DNA of 64,000 nucleotides from Laccaria trichodermophora (GCA_018417955.1 JACTVC010000038.1:1-64000); one strand, 5' to 3'. Positions 1 to 12,103 are shown, numbered from the stretch's first letter. Numbers and translations are program-made. Notes: a model not told the origin generated them from the letters alone.

Positions 1-466
1 TTGTGGGCTTTAGCTTTCTATGGTAAGGGTGGAGGACATTGGAGTTGGAACGGGACGAAGGATTAGAACGGGACAATGATGAAAGTTGAAGTCAAAAAGT
101 TGTAAACGGAGTCACGTGGTCGCATCAGACTAGTTGAGATCCACAGAATGTTCCAAGGCCGATCATCGGTGGCTTTCCTTCCCACGGTTGAATTTTCAAG
201 GGCCATCGCAAGGCCGAACAAAACAATGGGTCTTTCTCTCGAACAACGTTCACTAGCAACTGCAATCCCTGGAAAAGCCATCTACTCCATGGCTGATATG
301 TCTTTGACAAACCCGGGTAGGAGAATGTCTAATCATCCAGGCAACCATTGTCACTAATTCTTTTGGAGCAGAAATTGTAATGAAAGACTTGGAGTAGGGA
401 GGTGCAGGAAGGTATCTAGTTTGGGCTTTTACTTGCCGACACCGTTACAACCCTGCCTTCTCAGAA
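1..466. other. Left-edge non-coding stretch
   Basis: No supported gene. Short open frames exist on both strands, but none has splice sites, repeats or recognisable motifs. The stretch leads into the promoter of the first accessory ORF at 467. Confidence 0.5.
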
Positions 467-1962
467 ATGGCCCAGACTGACCAACCTTCAATCATTATTG
501 GTCGAACAGACCTACCGAACGACGACGGAATGCAGCCCACCGAACAAGCAATGGATGTCGACGTTCATAGCCTTACCCAACGTAAGTCGATAGGCCGAGC
601 TTTAGAGATTGATATTAATGTGGCCTTCATTAGACCGTCAAGACAGTCAATCGATGTCCATTGATGTGACTGCGTCTCACCCGGCCCCGACATTCGACAA
701 ATCTATTTTCAATTTTCAAACGCCTGCCAAGTCTTCCATTTCTGCAAAGGCCAGAGACATTAATTTCGATCGGTCCATATTCGATTTTACAACGCCCACG
801 GTGTCTTCCTCCCCCCCGTCCATCTTCAACTTTCAGAAACCCATCATCACTGCGAGGCCAAAGACCTTGCTTTCGATCGTTCCCTATTTGATTTTACGAA
901 GCCCACACTGTCTTCCCCTTCCCCCCCGAGCTCGGGCATAATGCCCACTGGTCACGAACCCTTCGATCGGGCCATATTCAATTTTGACGAACCCAAAGGG
1001 TCTTCCCCGGCTAAAGATGTCGGTTTGGACCGGGCGATGTTTGATTTTAAGAAGGCCACGCAGTCGATCTTTGATTTTCAGAAGCCTGGAATGCCCTCGG
1101 CCTCGGGCTCTCATTTTTCCTTTGAATCCAAAAGCCTGACGTGATCTCGGGTTTGTACATCTCGTCTTCACATTCAAAAAAAGCATTTAGCTTACCCAAC
1201 GTCACAGATGTGGACAAGTCGGTCTTCTCATTTCAACCATCTTCCGCCGCCTCAAGCAGCCAGAAGCCAGCCAGAGGAAACCCTGGGTCACGTACAAAGC
1301 ACAATCGCCATCTTGCCAACCCAGGTTTATGGCCCCCAAACGAGCCCGAGGAAAGCCTGGGTCCGATTGAAAGCACGAGGGCCATCGTACCAACTGCCTT
1401 TGGTCAGGCCATGGCATATGTTCCATACCCGATCTTCATCCACACACATCGTCGGTTAGGACCCCGCCCACCACGTTCAACCAAATTGGTACAGTTAGAT
1501 TCCAATTCCCGACGTGCGAGGGGGTTGTATCGAAACTTCGATCTCCGTGCCCGGTGGGAAAATTCCTCTATCGACAAGAGCTTTGGCGACATGATAGAGG
1601 GATTCACCAAAGTCTGGGAAAGGGTCACTGACCCAGATCCTTCACCCGATCCCGTACTCCGAGACATGCAGGCCAAACTGGATGAGCAAGACTCTCAAGA
1701 ACTCACCCACGATGATGACCACGACGATGTTATGTATTCTCTTTCTGGCCGTATTCACCAGGAGGCGGTCAGATCTCTGCCTGAAAACATCACGACGACC
1801 AGCCATTATAGGTATATTCTAACTCGAATGAGGAGGGATAAAGAAAGGTTGCTTGAACAGATTGAAACCGATCGTGATATTTTAGCAGCATTGGATGCAA
1901 CGTTACTTTCACTAAAACCTTTTGTAACGAACAAGGGGAAGGCGCGGGACCGGGGTGAATAA
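467..1962 (+). pseudogene. FxF-repeat accessory ORF, frame-broken
   Basis: I do not recognise this family. An ATG at 467 opens a short exon (467-581), followed by a GT-AG intron to 633 and a second exon from 634. The exon 2 protein carries at least seven degenerate copies of a motif like DRSIFDFxxP or SIFNFQxP, spaced by Ser/Pro/Lys-rich linkers, roughly every 20-35 residues. The repeat frame shifts by one base near 850, where a G seems to be missing, and the repeats continue in another frame to about 1140. A third open stretch (about 1141-1962) has two more FxF motifs and an acidic, coiled-coil-like C-terminus. It may be a gene with unresolved introns or a decayed copy. It sits beside the KDZ/TET block and may be a passenger of it. 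The FxF motifs look superficially like nucleoporin repeats, but I see no further support for that. Confidence 0.45.
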
Positions 1963-2060
1963 GTACAATTATGTACATTTTGCAATTATGAACTCGGTCT
2001 TAAACCCCAACACGAAATGAATTGACATTGTTCTAATTGAAGAAGGCAAAAATATCTAAA

Positions 2061-4668
2061 CTACCGTTTCATGGATCGGGTGGTTCGGACACTCTCTCCA
2101 GCAATTCTCTTTGACCGATCTCGGGTCACAATGCCAAGCTCGGTGGACACCTTGCCTTTGATGGGCCGAGGTTTAGGTTTTGCCTTGAAAGGGATGGCCG
2201 ACTTGATTACATTAACGTTCATTGATGGGCCGCGACTGGCATGTGGACCGACCTCGGTAGATGGTTTGTCGATGGAAACGTCTTGCATGACACTGGAACC
2301 ACCAACCTTCTTGATTTTACCAGGTCGGCCGTTTTTGGGGCCAAGTTTGTAACCGGCCTCCAACCGAGAAGTCTTGTTCGGGAGGGCATCCTCTTCATTG
2401 TCACTGTATTTTCTTTTCATCCTACGTCCACCCAACGGCTCCGCCAAGTCCATTTCCCAAAAGCTTTCACTGGGTCCTGGCTTTCCTTTAGGTTGAGGGT
2501 TATCAGTAGCCTTCTTTATTGGCCGAGCTTCGAAGTCCGACTCAGGCTTGGTGACTGCTTTCTCCTTGATCGGCCGAACTTCCTGCTTCACATCTGAGTC
2601 GGAGTCCCATTGATCTTTCTGAGCTGCTGCTTCTGACCCTTCGAACTTCACTGCTTTTGTCTTATTGGGCCGAGGTTGCTCCTCTTCCACATCGGAGTCC
2701 CATTGATCCCATTTTCTTGTGGTTAAGTTGATCTTTTTGGCTGCTTTCTCCTTCGTCGGCCGAGCTTCCTCATTCTCAACATCACAGTCCGAGTCCCATT
2801 GATCTTTGTGTTTTGGCCGAGCTTCCTCGACTGACCCGGCTTTGGTTCCTTTTAAGTTGGCTGCCTTCTTCGTCGGCTGAACTCCCTGCTTTTCCACTTC
2901 CACTGTGTCCTTGTGATTTGGCCTTCCTTTTACAATGCTCAGCCGAGCTTCTTCATCAGAGTCCCAATGATCTTGGGGTTTTTCCCCATTCGTTCTTGTA
3001 GACCGAGGTTCCCCGTCTGACCCGGACTCGGTATGGGAGTCCTCCCAACCACTCGTGGATGCTATGTTCTTTCGAGTCGGCCGAGCTTCATCATCTGACC
3101 CGCACTCGATCCTTCCCTTCCTTCCCTGCCCAACTAAAGCTTCCTCATCTGACAAGGACTCGGTTGCCGCCCGGCCTTTCCTTTGACCCTTGCTTTTGCC
3201 AAACTTCTTCCCCTTCCCAACACTATGAACTTGTCGTTTTGAAACTAGAACTTTGATTTTCTGCCGGGGAGGTGCTTCCCGAACCGCTTTGCCCTCCAAA
3301 AAGGCTTTGAATCGAAACGCGACTTTGCCTTTTTCTTGACGTTCATACCAAAATTGTAGAGCTTGACTGACCATCTCCATCGGAAATTTGGAGGGATCGA
3401 GAAACTTGTAAAGGTTATCCCCCTCCGAGGTTACTGCTCTCCAAGCCTCGGGTATGTGTTCCTTATCCACAAAGTTGGACAACTTTGCTCCGATAGCTGT
3501 CCAGGGAGCTGATCCCTTTTTCTGCCCAGCTGCAATATCTGAATAGATAGAAAAGTTGGATAATAATAAAGGGTTACTTGGACGTACTTACTATAATGCT
3601 GGTTCACAAAAGAACGAAGAAGATTTAGTCGCCAAATTCGGACATCACGGGAAGTTTTAACTGGTGGCTTCGAGGGATCGGGCAAAATGGGCTCCCCATA
3701 GTTATTCATCTCCAGAGTCATGGCTGCCCGGCCACCTCGGTGTCCTCCTTCGGCCGAAGTCAACTCATCAGACCCATAGTGGTCTTCGTTGTGTCCTCTC
3801 CAAGAAGCTACCGTTATTCCATCTTCTTGGAAACTGCGGCCGTGGCTATTGATGTAGTCCTTTCCATTGCCCAGTTCTTGATTGAAGTCGTAGGTTGAGA
3901 CGTCCAAAGTGCCATCGGGTTTCAGGTAACAGCCAAATATAAAGACTCGGACACCCATTGTGTCATAAATCTCCTTGGAAAAGGCATGCATCCGAGCGGT
4001 GCAGTTCTTCACGGCCAACCTACGACAGATTCAGAGAAACCAACATTGACAATCAAATTACTCACTTTGACTTGAGTTCGGGGTCCACCCCCTTCTTGTT
4101 GAACTCCTCGGCCGTCCTCTCTAACCTTTTCACCTCTTTCTTTGTAAGTTTCTCCATCATTGTAGTGACCACCCGCTCCCGAAAATCAAAGTGAGTCCTT
4201 TCTCCCCCTTTAGGCCGGGTTTCACCGGCTTGATTGGCTTCTATACAGAGCTTGGTAGCCTCGGTATCAATGGCTTCCTTATTCTCATGTCGGAACACAC
4301 GTCGGGCGTGCCATTGCTGACCCAACTTCGGCATTTTTTGGCTTCTTTTGCGACTGTGCCGCCCAAACCAAGCCTTGATATCCTAAAAATCAATCAGAAG
4401 GGGATTCAATATCTAGACCATGAAAATTAGTTACCTTCTTCACAGCCGTTCTCTCCTCCTTGTTGAACATCTTTCCATTGGCGAGTATGTCCAGCATTTC
4501 TTGCAAAACATCAGACAATATGTTGGCACGAGCTGAGTCACCGGCCTCTCTATACTCATCCCGATGTTTCTCCAACAACTCGCTTTCTTCCTTTGTCCAA
4601 CACCTCCCTGACCCATGGTGCTTGGTTTGACTGTCGGATGGTTTAGGGGATTCGGAACGAGTGCTCAT
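2061..4668 (-). CDS. KDZ-neighbour hypothetical protein with DQWDSD repeats
   Basis: Four exons on the minus strand (4668-4435, 4382-4066, 4019-3592, 3538-2061) join in frame to an 818-residue protein. All three introns are GT-AG and about 50 bp. The N-terminal half is a charged, mostly helical region with a Trp-containing segment (KAWFGRHSRK), of the sort found in many anonymous Agaricomycete proteins near KDZ transposases; I cannot name a domain. The C-terminal half is low complexity and very rich in Glu, Asp, Lys and Arg. It has four copies of a WDSD core (one HWDSDEEARL, three DQWDSD followed by acidic residues and RPxK). The ATG at 4668 was chosen over an upstream non-ATG extension. No catalytic motif is visible. 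It could be a DNA-binding or structural passenger protein, but its function is unknown. Confidence 0.6.
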
Positions 4669-4728
4669 AACGGGATGTATGATGATGGTTTGATGACAAG
4701 AGGTAAATGACCAAACAGGTCTAAACAA

Positions 4729-5953
4729 GGAGTGTTACTTCGATTTGCTAAAAATATCTGTGATGAGCGCCGATCACAGATTAGCATCATCACGGAACGG
4801 AAACGTTAAGGTTGTTGCATCACGGAACAGTAATGATCGGGAGAAACCATCACGGAACGGAAACATCAAAAAGGTTGTGACCCTGACGATCATCATCGGA
4901 ACCACTTCTGTATGACTTGAGGAATACTGAGATAAGAAATATTAAACTACACCTTGAAACTACCTTGAAACCAGTACAGTTGGGATAGCTGGCACATCTA
5001 GGTTAATTGGCAACCATTTTTGCAGAAGATAAAGAAAATTGACCGACTTAACATTCTGTTTGAAAAGTGAACATTTTCCAAGAAAAAGAACTGGAGAAAG
5101 TGAAGATGGTTCATTCATTGTCTCAAAGAAGCAAGATGCACATGGTGCTTCCGATTTACAGGAAAATATTGTTTATTGCGACTTATTTTAGTGTTACGGC
5201 TATGTGTGGTTTGACCGGAAATCAATTGCGAGAACATGGGGAAATCAATTGCGCACACATACATGCATGGCTTTACTGGTTCTTGTACCTGGATGTAGTA
5301 TGAACATGGGTCCACTGCTTGCTTGTATACCATGTCAATCAGAAAATACCTGGTGGCGGTCTAATGAGGTCAATTAAGTATGCTAGCATTGCGGCCAGGT
5401 TGATAGCCATGTGGGTAGTCTGACCGGAATCAAATTCATGCACATACATCTACTGGTTCTAGTATTAGTAGAAAACCAAACCTACTGGTTGTATATATCC
5501 TAATGAACCATTCTCAAGCACAAATTATGTCCTAGTTCTTTTATAAACTCCACAGAAGCTGAACAAGCAGGAAATGAGATTCACTTGTTTATATTTGCAG
5601 TTGCTATTCAACGGCTACACTTTCCTTTTCCTTTCCCCCTCATTTGAATAATCACCCATGGGAAGAAGGTCCCACAGCACCACTGGTATTACCCACTATA
5701 ACAGGCTTGTTATAAAAAAAAATGGAAGGAGGCATTTTCCCTCCTCCACTGTTCCCTCCCTGCCCTCTTCTCCTGTAAAAAAGCGGAACTGCAGCCACCT
5801 GGAAAGAGACAACGAAACTGGAACTGAAGATTTGCCATACATTGAATACGCCCCTCCTCTTGACAATCCACCTCACAAAAACGTAAAATTTCACATCCAA
5901 TATATCCATATACTAAGAGCTAAATTAACTTTGTTCAGTCATCCAATGATTAT
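4729..5953. other. Intergenic, with short direct repeats
   Basis: No gene is supported. Near 4784-4870 a 14-17 bp unit beginning CATCACGGAACGG recurs three times, with a variant middle copy. The rest is AT-rich, with scattered short repeats such as the GAAATCAATTGCG pair near 5218 and 5241. Any missing 5' exon of the KDZ gene would lie here. Confidence 0.5.
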
Positions 5954-8900
5954 ATGAGGGTCTGGAAACAGACGAAACGCAATCTATACCTCCATGAGCT
6001 TTTGGAGAGGAAGGCTTCAATCTGCGTTTGTACCATTTGCAAGAAGGAGGCGGCTTGGCGATGTCTGGATTGCTTTGCCGGCCCCGCATATTGTACAGAC
6101 TGCTGCCGGACATCCCACTGCCGAGACCCATTCCACCGGATTGAACGATGGACCGGCATCTTTTACGAACAGAGCTGGCTCTGGAAAGTAGGATTGGTTG
6201 TCAACCTAGGTCACCAAGGTGAACGGTGCCCTCAATCAGCCAGAAACTTGGATACCGATTTTGACATCGAAGAGGACGGATGGTTTGATCTTGAAGACCT
6301 TCCTAGCACTTTGGCCGATCCAAAGCCACCAGATAGGGTTTACAATGGTGGCAGGGTCATGACCATCGTCCATACTTCGGGTGTGCATCACCTGCCGGTC
6401 GTCTTCTGTGGATGTTCGGGGCAGCTGCCGAGGACATACAGTTGTTCCGGGTTGGGTTGTACCCATCCACCTACAAGTCTTGCCAAACTGTCTTTACCTT
6501 TCAACTCCTCGATGACTACCTGCTGGAAAATCTCGAGTGCAAAACCTCGGCCACCCACTACTACTCCAAATTGAGAAGAATCACCAACTTTGCATTTCCA
6601 AATTCCATTCCGGTATGTTGTTCAAGATGCTATAACCCTAAACTCAAATGTTTGACAGAACCGGTATCACGAGTTGATCAGGGCTGGTAGGCAATATCGT
6701 AATCTTACCGAACTGGCTACTTTTGGATTTGGACACAAAGATAAGGCTCCAAGACCAGGGGAGATGGTCTTTTTTTGCCCAACCTGCCCACAGCCCGGAG
6801 TCAATCTGCCTGATGATTGGAATGAAAATCCTGAAGATCCAGAGAATTGGAAGTATACCCGAGGATTTGTAGCCGATGGCAATTTCACAGCAGCACACCA
6901 GAAACAGGCACGACCCGAGGACGATGTTTGGCTGAAAGATGGCCATGGTTTCATGACCCGAAGAGGGCCCTACTTGAGCCACCTTCGGGACGCCATTGAA
7001 GATAATGATGTCAGTTTTATCCTTCGAGCAAGTCGGCCGATGTCTGATTCTTTCAGCCGAGGACATGTCATGAGCACGATGCCATCAACAATAAAAATGT
7101 ATTCCACCGAGGTTTCGATGCTACAGGAATTGGGGCCATCGCTTGCCTTCGCCACGGCACATTTTGTCTGGGCTCGGTGGTAGATTTTCAAAAGGGAGAA
7201 CGGTATGGCAGTTATCTTCAGGTTGAACCATTCATTTACGAAACAGGCAAATGAACATGGACTATGCCTTGTGCCAGGCTCTAAAGAATACCATGACCGG
7301 TGAAGAAAAAAGGGTTATTTTTGTCTATGACATCAACTGCCAGTATATGGTGAATTTGATGGCTCGGATAAAACGTGGTGCCAAACACCTCTGGATCAGA
7401 CCGGACTTGTTATTGGTATTCGGGATCGGCTTATTCCATGTCCATGGCCATCAAGAAATATGCTTTCCAAGATTTGCCCCAACATTCATCCCCGGGGCCG
7501 GTCAAACAGATGGAGAGATCTTGGAGACGTTGTGGGCTGTTCTCAACGAGGTCGGTCGCACCACCCGGACCATGACTTTGGCCCATAGATCCGAGGTATT
7601 GGACGCTCACATGCTAGATAACAACTGGAAAAAAATGATCAATATGGGTATCTATGTTCAACTGCTTTTACATCGCTGTTAAGCTAATAAAAGTCAAGTG
7701 AGTAGCCTTTGCAAGAAGTGGAAACGAGCAAAACTCGGGCTCTCTGAGAGCTTCCAGGCTCTTGAAGAATTAAGTGCCTCGGCAAGTAAGGAACAGATTC
7801 AAGAATGGGAGCAACAGATCAAAACGGCAAATTTGAACCGGGCAAAGGACCTTTCCGCCATGGACATCTATTACGTCAAGGTCAAGGAAGGTAAGGACCG
7901 TTTTCCATCACAAATGCCAGCTGTAAAATCCTTGAATCAGCCGAGACCGAAAAGGGCATTCGGCTAAAACTTATGACTAAAGAACAGGAAGGCAAGGCCA
8001 AGCCGGGGTTAACTGGATGGGTAAACAGCGGTATCAAAATTCAGGAAGCCCAGTGAGTGAAGTCAGATATTGCTAGATTCAAACATTGAACAATCCAGAG
8101 CCGAATTGGCCGCCTTTGTGAAGGCTCAAGGCAGTCGTCCAAGTGCCGATCAGAAGCTGGAGATCATGAAACGTCGAGAGAAGCTGTCGAAGCACCTTGA
8201 AGAGTTTTCCGAGGCCGGTCAAGGCCATTTTCCCAGCTTGGATATCAATGAAGCAACTATTCATGATCCACCGCTCTCGGAGGAGATCGTGGATGACGAT
8301 GACTGGAGCGATTGTGATGGAGAGGAGATTCCTGTACCCAGTATGCCTGATCGGGGGTATGGATCGGCCGAACATCAACAAATTCTCTTACCATCCTCAT
8401 TCCAATCGGCCCTTCTGCCTACATCACTGGGAGAAGCCAGGTGCATAGAGATAGAATTGAGAGTGGCCCAGGCAAATAACGCTCTGAGACGTTTACGTGA
8501 AGCCATCGGTTACAAGTCATTCCTTTATCGCAGGAGAATTCGAGCCGAGAAATCGAAAAAACGTGTAACTCGGGCTTACGATGCTGTACAAGGATCGGAT
8601 CGCGATATGAAAAGTGCTCTCCGGGCATACAACCAAGCTCGATGGGCTCTCAATCAGCTCAATGCTCCTAGGGGCACTCGTGACCGATACAAGCCGATAG
8701 GGAAAAAAGATACAAGGGCACTAACTACGGTATACGATGGCAACGCCCGGGGTCAAAGAAATATTGCTTTGCCATGGTTCTGGAATATGGCCGTGGCGGA
8801 TGATTCGTTGGGTTCAACTTACATGGAACAAGGTCAGATCCAACCACTTTCATACCCTCTAGAAGAATTGAAACCAAAGCAACCCAATAGTATATCGGGT

Positions 8901-9168
8901 GAATTGGCTTAGAGCAAAAGCTCGGTATGACCGTTGGTTGGAAGAGCATACCTTGATCCCAAACGAAATGAACTGGACCCGGCTCTTTTTCATCAACAAA
9001 GCCAAGGAGTGGACCGGGCTGAGGGACTTGGTGCCAGACAAGCCGGGACATGTTTCCTTTGCGGAGGGACAAATCAGTATGTGGAAACAGCTTGCCTTCC
9101 AGGCCACGAAAGAATTTATAAATGCCGGTGTCATGTGCCAGTCCATTGCATTACCTAATCTTGGTTGA
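5954..9168 (+). pseudogene. KDZ transposase with CxC2-like cysteine cluster, frameshifted
   Basis: This is a DDE-type transposase of the Kyakuja-Dileera-Zisupton group. The N-terminus has a CxC2-like cysteine cluster (CTIC, CLDC, CTDCC, then H and C), followed by FHRIERW and LGHQG. After the splices come the family hallmarks CHEHDAINNKN, YDINCQY, FHVHGHQE and GQTDGEILETLWA, then TMTLAHRSEVLDAH and WKRAKLG. The C-terminus is a coiled-coil region ending in YRVNWLRAKAR. Likely exons are 5954-6612, 6659-7009, 7057-7202, 7247-7647, 7699-7890, 7941-8052, about 8060-8832 and 8891-9168. One base appears lost in a G run near 6417-6420, because the protein changes frame from FCGCSG to AEDIQLF with no splice site. 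The join near 8052-8075 also does not resolve cleanly. This copy is therefore probably inactive unless these are sequence errors. The true N-terminus may lie upstream. Confidence 0.85.
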
Positions 9169-9202
9169 ATTAGATTATCATCCATCTTTATCCATCACCA
9201 CC

Positions 9203-10033
9203 ATGTCTTCTACACCAGTACTCTCAACACCAGTACCCCCTGTGCTGCAGGTTGAAATTGACTGGATGAAGGATATGATTGAAGGAAAAAAGTTTGAAGC
9301 ACATTTTGGTAAACGTCTACTGTGGGAGAACCAGCAGGAGTTCCAGGAAGTGCTCGACTACTGGTCATCTCGATTTAGGGCCATTCACGCGGCTAAGCTT
9401 GCAAAGCCTATCGAGCCCGAGTTCCAAATCTCATGGAATGAGTATTATGCGGCCGAAGTGGTGAGCCACCTTGATTTCTCTGGATCTGGTCGCGACTAAC
9501 CTTGTTGCTTTGGAAAGGGCTTCATGATTGATAGTATTGGAATGGCCTTCGTTCATGGGCATGAGGTAAGCCATCCCGAACGCTTTTTTACTTGCTGACG
9601 TCGGCCCCAGTTTGAGGTCCCCGCGTTCCTTAGAAGCTGTATTCAACGTGACCCTCTTCACCCCGACATCGCAATTCGAAGAGATGCTGTTCGGCCTTCA
9701 TATCAGTTTCCATGGTGGACGACTCCTAAAAGCTATCCGAAGGAGGGAATCTACTATATGCTTAGCCAGTCAGCCAAGTGGTATAAGTGGGCTGCCGATG
9801 GCGCTTTGCCACTTGCACGAACAAACCTTCAAACATCAACCCTATCACCCGAGGACGTCAGCCGGCTTAAAGCACAATTGGAGCAAGCGCGGGAACTCAT
9901 CGTGGAGAAGATTGAACATGCCGAGGCCGAGGTCGATCTCATGACGCGGCAGATTAGGGAGTGGGAAGATCTTGTATATTTGTCTTCCAAACTTGATGCT
10001 GAGAAGCTCAGGGTATGCCAGCGGCCGGAGTGA
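9203..10033 (+). CDS. KDZ/TET-block hypothetical coiled-coil protein
   Basis: Three exons (9203-9460, 9518-9565, 9611-10033) with GT-AG introns give a 242-residue protein. It has no family that I recognise. The first part is a Trp-rich helical region. The last third is a predicted coiled coil of heptad-like Leu/Ile/Glu/Lys sequence, starting near SPEDVSRLKAQLEQ. It starts 35 bp after the KDZ transposase stop on the same strand. Its own stop lies 11 bp from the stop of the converging TET/JBP-like gene. The tight packing and intact frame suggest it belongs to the same mobile block. It could be an accessory or DNA-associated factor, but nothing in the sequence shows a function. Confidence 0.65.
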
Positions 10034-10044
10034 TTCCACATACA

Positions 10045-11242
10045 TTACATAGCCAGTATTGTACGAGTCAGCTCTTCTATTGTTTGCCATTGAGGTGGTT
10101 TGACGTCAAGCCTCTCCCCAACCTTTTTATGCCAGAAGTGAGCCAAACAGGCCCGGTCACCGACAACGGGACAAACGCCATGTGGCAACACATTGCCAGC
10201 CAGGCCCACAAGAGTTCCTGGGTCATAAAGGAGGCTGAATCCGAGCCCGGGCATGTAAAACCGACCTCGGTCGTACTGGCCGATCGTCAACAACATGTCG
10301 AAAGACTCCCTATAGCCCTTTACATCTCGGTGGGTAATTGTCTCTCTGTTTATGATGACTGAAAGGCCGGTGAAAGGTGTACCCCACACTCCCAGAGCCG
10401 ATCTGGTAGCTTGATCTTGCAGGCCGTCCTCGGCGAGCTTGTCAAAGACCGCAAATCCTGACTCACATAGGTCGGGTTGAATGATGGAGTATATGGCAGA
10501 GATAACGGCATTGATGAAGGAGAGTGATTTAAGATAGATTAGGTTACTGGCCTGTTGGATATCGGAGGAAGGATGAAGTGGATCGGCAGGACCTTCATGT
10601 CCTTGGGAGAACCAGCCGGGTGATAAATTTACTATGCCGGTCGTTTTGCTACCGTGGTCGGGGTGGATTTGATCCCGCCAACTCCCATTATTTTTCCTTT
10701 TGGGTTTTAGATTCTCCGTCTGGGTCCAAATCAGTTCCTGGACAGGTCCGAGTTAAAAACGTCTCAGTTATTGGGGGAAATAATTACCTGAAGGTCTTCT
10801 GAGAATAACTTTGGGAAGTACCACAGAAGAATATGGCCGGCCTTGTCGGTTATGTGGCAAGGTTTATCAAGGTAAGGGATGTCGACCGTCGATGTTGACT
10901 GGTAGATCGGTGGGAATCTTGTTAAGAGTCTCTTTTCTAAATCCTCATTGCTTCCACTCTGCCTCGGTGATAACTCGGCCACGTAATCTCGGACATCCCA
11001 GTCAGTTTGATCTGGAGAGGCTTTATTAGCCTGTCTGATACAGCCAGTTGAACATCGGACTTACATGATTGATTCCAGGCTTCTTCGAGCATCCTAATGA
11101 CTTTTTCAACTTGAACTTGAGGTCCGGATGGAAGAAGCCATGTTGGTCTAGCAGGCTGAGGATGAATCAATGGCATTCTGGAACTTAGAAGCCGGCCTTT
11201 AATGTAGTGAGCTAAATCTTGTGAACATTGAGAGGGAGTCAT
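10045..11242 (-). CDS. TET/JBP-family 2OG-Fe(II) dioxygenase
   Basis: Three exons on the minus strand (11242-11065, 11011-10788, 10737-10045) join in frame to a 364-residue protein with no internal stop. The C-terminal domain has the double-stranded beta-helix signature of TET/JBP nucleic-acid dioxygenases. There is an iron-binding HRD (residues about 270-272), then GQYDRGRF and PGLGFSLLYDPGTLV, a distal His in LPHGV (about 320), and a 2-oxoglutarate-binding Arg in GDRACLAHF (about 329). Such enzymes oxidise 5-methylcytosine or thymine in DNA; in basidiomycetes the family is expanded and often sits next to KDZ transposons. Here it lies just beyond the KDZ gene and a small passenger gene, and its 3' end converges on the latter. 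An upstream in-frame ATG at 11305 would add 21 residues. Substrate and activity are inferred. Confidence 0.8.
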
Positions 11243-11305
11243 GGTTAAAAATAAAAATAAAAATCCCATTGACTTTTTATCTCCCAAAACATGAGGCCAG
11301 GGCAT

Positions 11306-12055
11306 TGTCGTTCATTACGTCGAAATATATTAATTACGTTGAATTTAGGGTGAGAGGGTATTGATGGCCTTGTACTCGGCTCCATCTTGGCGTTGGTGCA
11401 GCCCGATGCTTATGGCCGGCTGATTAAGGCGGCCCATCAAAAGCGCAGATAATTTTTTTTTGGACAAATTCAACGTTACAGGTATGGAATGATATGTATT
11501 AAGAGACCCGTGTTACGCCGCATGCTCTTTCATAATAGGTGAAATGGTGTTTGGATAGAAAAAAACAGGACGTACGGAAGGGTGGCCTTCTCCCCATCAT
11601 CGTCAATGATAGTTAAGAGCATGGTCCCCTGATCACCATGTTAGTGGACAAAATGAAGAACCAAGGGGATTGCTCACGTCAGGCAACCGGCCCGTGGAGT
11701 CCACCGTCGCAAACTTGAGACCGCCGCTGCACAAGTTGTACCATACACGGGTTCCTTTCTGATGAATCATCAGCTGGTTAGACCAATCAATGGAGAAATA
11801 CAGAACTTACGGGGAAGGGGTTGGGTGGAGGGATGCCCAATAGAGTCCAGATCGTCATGGGGGTGAAGTGATTCATGTCGCAGTGAGGGGTGGGGGGAAG
11901 ATCGGTCCTTGAAATGTGAGGGTTTTTAAACGAGGAAACACACATGTTTCAGGTTAAATTACAACCCTCAATCCAACCCTATATCAGAAGCATAAGAATA
12001 TCTGGCAGATGCCTCGAGGACTCCCCACAAAAAGTTGAAAATGTCATCAGGATAA
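11306..12055. other. Intergenic between TET/JBP gene and tRNA-like region
   Basis: No gene was found. The stretch probably contains the promoter of the minus-strand TET/JBP-like gene. I saw no clear terminal inverted repeat marking the edge of a KDZ element. Confidence 0.45.
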
Positions 12056-12103
12056 GCATGGCCGGGGATTGAACCCGGAACGCAACTACCATTAGACCAT
12101 GCC
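12056..12103 (-). ncRNA. Anticodon-less Gly-tRNA-like relic
   Basis: Read on the minus strand, 48 nt fold as a tRNA lacking its anticodon arm. A six-pair acceptor (GCATGG with CCATGC) encloses a D-arm-like box A (TGGTCTAATGGTAGT). It is followed at once by a perfect five-pair T arm with loop TTCAATC, which forms box B. The acceptor and T arm resemble eukaryotic tRNA-Gly. Without an anticodon it cannot decode. It may be a tRNA relic, the head of a SINE, or a pol III-transcribed small RNA. Confidence 0.55.

Noticed and set aside
467..11305. Terminal inverted repeats bounding the whole KDZ/TET block
   Set aside because: I looked at both edges and found no convincing inverted pair or target duplication, so the limits of the element stay undefined.
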